Below are positions 63,477 to 64,000 of a DNA stretch of 64,000 bases, in pieces; the stretch's first letter is position 1; every line of letters begins with the position of its first letter. The stretch covers positions 124,001 to 188,000 of the forward strand of contig NZ_RJVG01000003.1 in assembly GCF_003752155.1 (NCBI RefSeq). The letters run 5' to 3'. The notes under the pieces were generated by a model that made no database searches, was not told the DNA's origin, and worked only from the letters and a program-made list of their open reading frames with translations. The position numbers were made by a program, and so were the translations under genes. The stretch is from Mobilisporobacter senegalensis. Lineage in GTDB: Bacteria; Bacillota; Clostridia; Lachnospirales; Lachnospiraceae.

Positions 63477-63533
63477 GAATTTACAATATATTAAGTATTA
63501 TCCACTAAGTAATATTTAATATATTGTAAATTC
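63477..63533. repeat. AT-rich palindrome between rpmA and obgE
   Basis: GAATTTACAATATATTAA (63477-63494) pairs exactly with 63516-63533. The loop itself holds a weaker ATTA/TAAT-type pair. It sits in the leader of obgE. Confidence 0.65.
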
Positions 63534-63640
63534 AATAAATTTTAATACAAACATTTTTAATATCATAATACAAAAAATAAATTGCTTCAACCTTTAAACA
63601 TTAATACTTATAAAAAATGGAAATACATTTGTGAAATTTT

Positions 63641-63677
63641 AAAGCCCCAAATCCAAAAGTATTAGAATTTGGGGCTT
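63641..63677 (-). terminator. Terminator after rpmA
   Basis: AAGCCCCAAAT and ATTTGGGGCTT form an 11-bp stem with a loop of about 14 bases, 36 bases after the rpmA stop. The minus-strand flank is TTTAAAATTT, weaker than a full U run. Confidence 0.7.
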
Positions 63678-63712
63678 GAATACATTCGATAAAAAGAAAA
63701 CTTTCTATTGCA

Positions 63713-64000
63713 TTATTTAGCTTCAACAGGGTATACAGAAGCTTGCTTCTTATCTCTACCCTTTCTTTCAAATCTTACAACACCGTCAACTAAAGCGAAT
63801 AAAGTATCATCGCCACCACGTCCAACATTAACGCCTGGGTGAATCTTAGTTCCACGTTGTCTATAAAGAATATTACCAGCTAAAACAAATTGTCCGTCAG
63901 CTCTTTTCGCACCTAATCTCTTAGATTCAGAATCTCTACCGTTCTTAGTAGAACCAACACCTTTTTTATGAGCGAAAAATTGAAGGTTCATCTTTAACAT
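63713..64000 (-). CDS. rpmA: Ribosomal protein L27
   Basis: 95 residues. The ATG is the last base triplet of the window, so its ribosome site lies outside. '[20 protein letters not shown]' starts with the Firmicute N-terminal extension, which a cysteine protease (Prp) removes after the Phe-Phe-Ala region so that the 'AHKKG' tail can reach the peptidyl-transferase centre. '[20 protein letters not shown]' is the L27 core. The prp gene (ysxB) and rplU are expected just beyond the window. Confidence 0.96.
   Translation of the reverse strand: MLKMNLQFFAHKKGVGSTKNGRDSESKRLGAKRADGQFVLAGNILYRQRGTKIHPGVNVGRGGDDTLFALVDGVVRFERKGRDKKQASVYPVEAK

Overview
The window looks like a chromosome segment of a low-GC, spore-forming, Gram-positive anaerobe of the Clostridia, most likely a Lachnospiraceae relative. 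The pointers are AT-rich intergenic DNA, strong AGGAGG-type ribosome binding sites, the gene block rpmA-obgE-yhbY-nadD-yqeK-rsfS beside lexA, a ribosomal protein L27 with the Firmicute N-terminal extension, a spore-protein-like small gene and a Gram-positive capsule locus with a fused CpsC/CpsD kinase. This placement is inferred from gene content; the species cannot be told.

Region 1 (1-7.0 kb, plus strand) is a polymorphic-toxin locus of the type VII secretion (LXG/WXG100) kind. It holds a DUF4176-like accessory protein, small helical partner proteins (one split by a frameshift), a 604-residue effector ending in a TNT-type NAD-glycohydrolase-like domain, and a candidate immunity gene. Behind it lies a scar zone: a HEPN-like gene, an IS66 remnant fused in frame to the tail of a second TNT-like toxin module, a tiny immunity-gene remnant, and broken pieces including an alkyltransferase-like gene. 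About 700 bp of empty AT-rich DNA follows.

Region 2 (7.7-19 kb) is mixed housekeeping: a Kef/CPA2-type antiporter under a fluoride riboswitch, a SASP-like small gene, a radical SAM gene that has lost its iron-sulfur part, two membrane proteins, two large secreted wall-active proteins (a GHL10-type glycosidase and an N-acetylmuramoyl-L-alanine amidase), a tyrosine recombinase, and a phosphoesterase pair.

Region 3 (19-34 kb) is a run of small, mostly minus-strand stress and accessory genes: an AraC regulator, GNAT enzymes, a nitroreductase, a nucleotidyltransferase, VOC and SnoaL folds, proB behind a truncated prdX-like gene, a divergent LysR regulator, an ECF sigma/anti-sigma pair and a GH2 enzyme. 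Several are decayed.

Region 4 (34.2-53.2 kb, all minus) is a complete Wzx/Wzy-type capsule or exopolysaccharide locus. In transcription order it holds CpsCD kinase, CpsB phosphatase, a membrane 4,6-dehydratase, an internal terminator, a sugar-phosphate transferase fused to an HpcH/HpaI aldolase, a hydroxyacid dehydrogenase fused to a GT4 enzyme, an epimerase, glycosyltransferases, an EpsG-like polymerase, a LicD-GT4 fusion, a Wzx flippase and the CapE-CapF-CapG set that makes UDP-N-acetyl-L-fucosamine. The predicted glycan contains FucNAc, may carry phosphocholine-like groups and may carry an unusual acidic or hydroxyacid part.

Region 5 (53.3-64 kb) has a MATE exporter behind a leader that fits a guanidine-IV (mepA-type) riboswitch, two flavoproteins, an EamA exporter, an Hsp20 gene with a clear promoter and operator-like inverted repeat, the divergent SOS pair yneA-lexA with a cluster of LexA boxes, and the ribosome-assembly/NAD block rsfS-yqeK-nadD-yhbY-obgE-rpmA.

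The best leads are the two riboswitch-controlled transporters, the three adjacent enzyme fusions in the capsule locus, and the toxin-immunity scar zone with its IS66-toxin chimera. No tRNA, rRNA or CRISPR array was seen.
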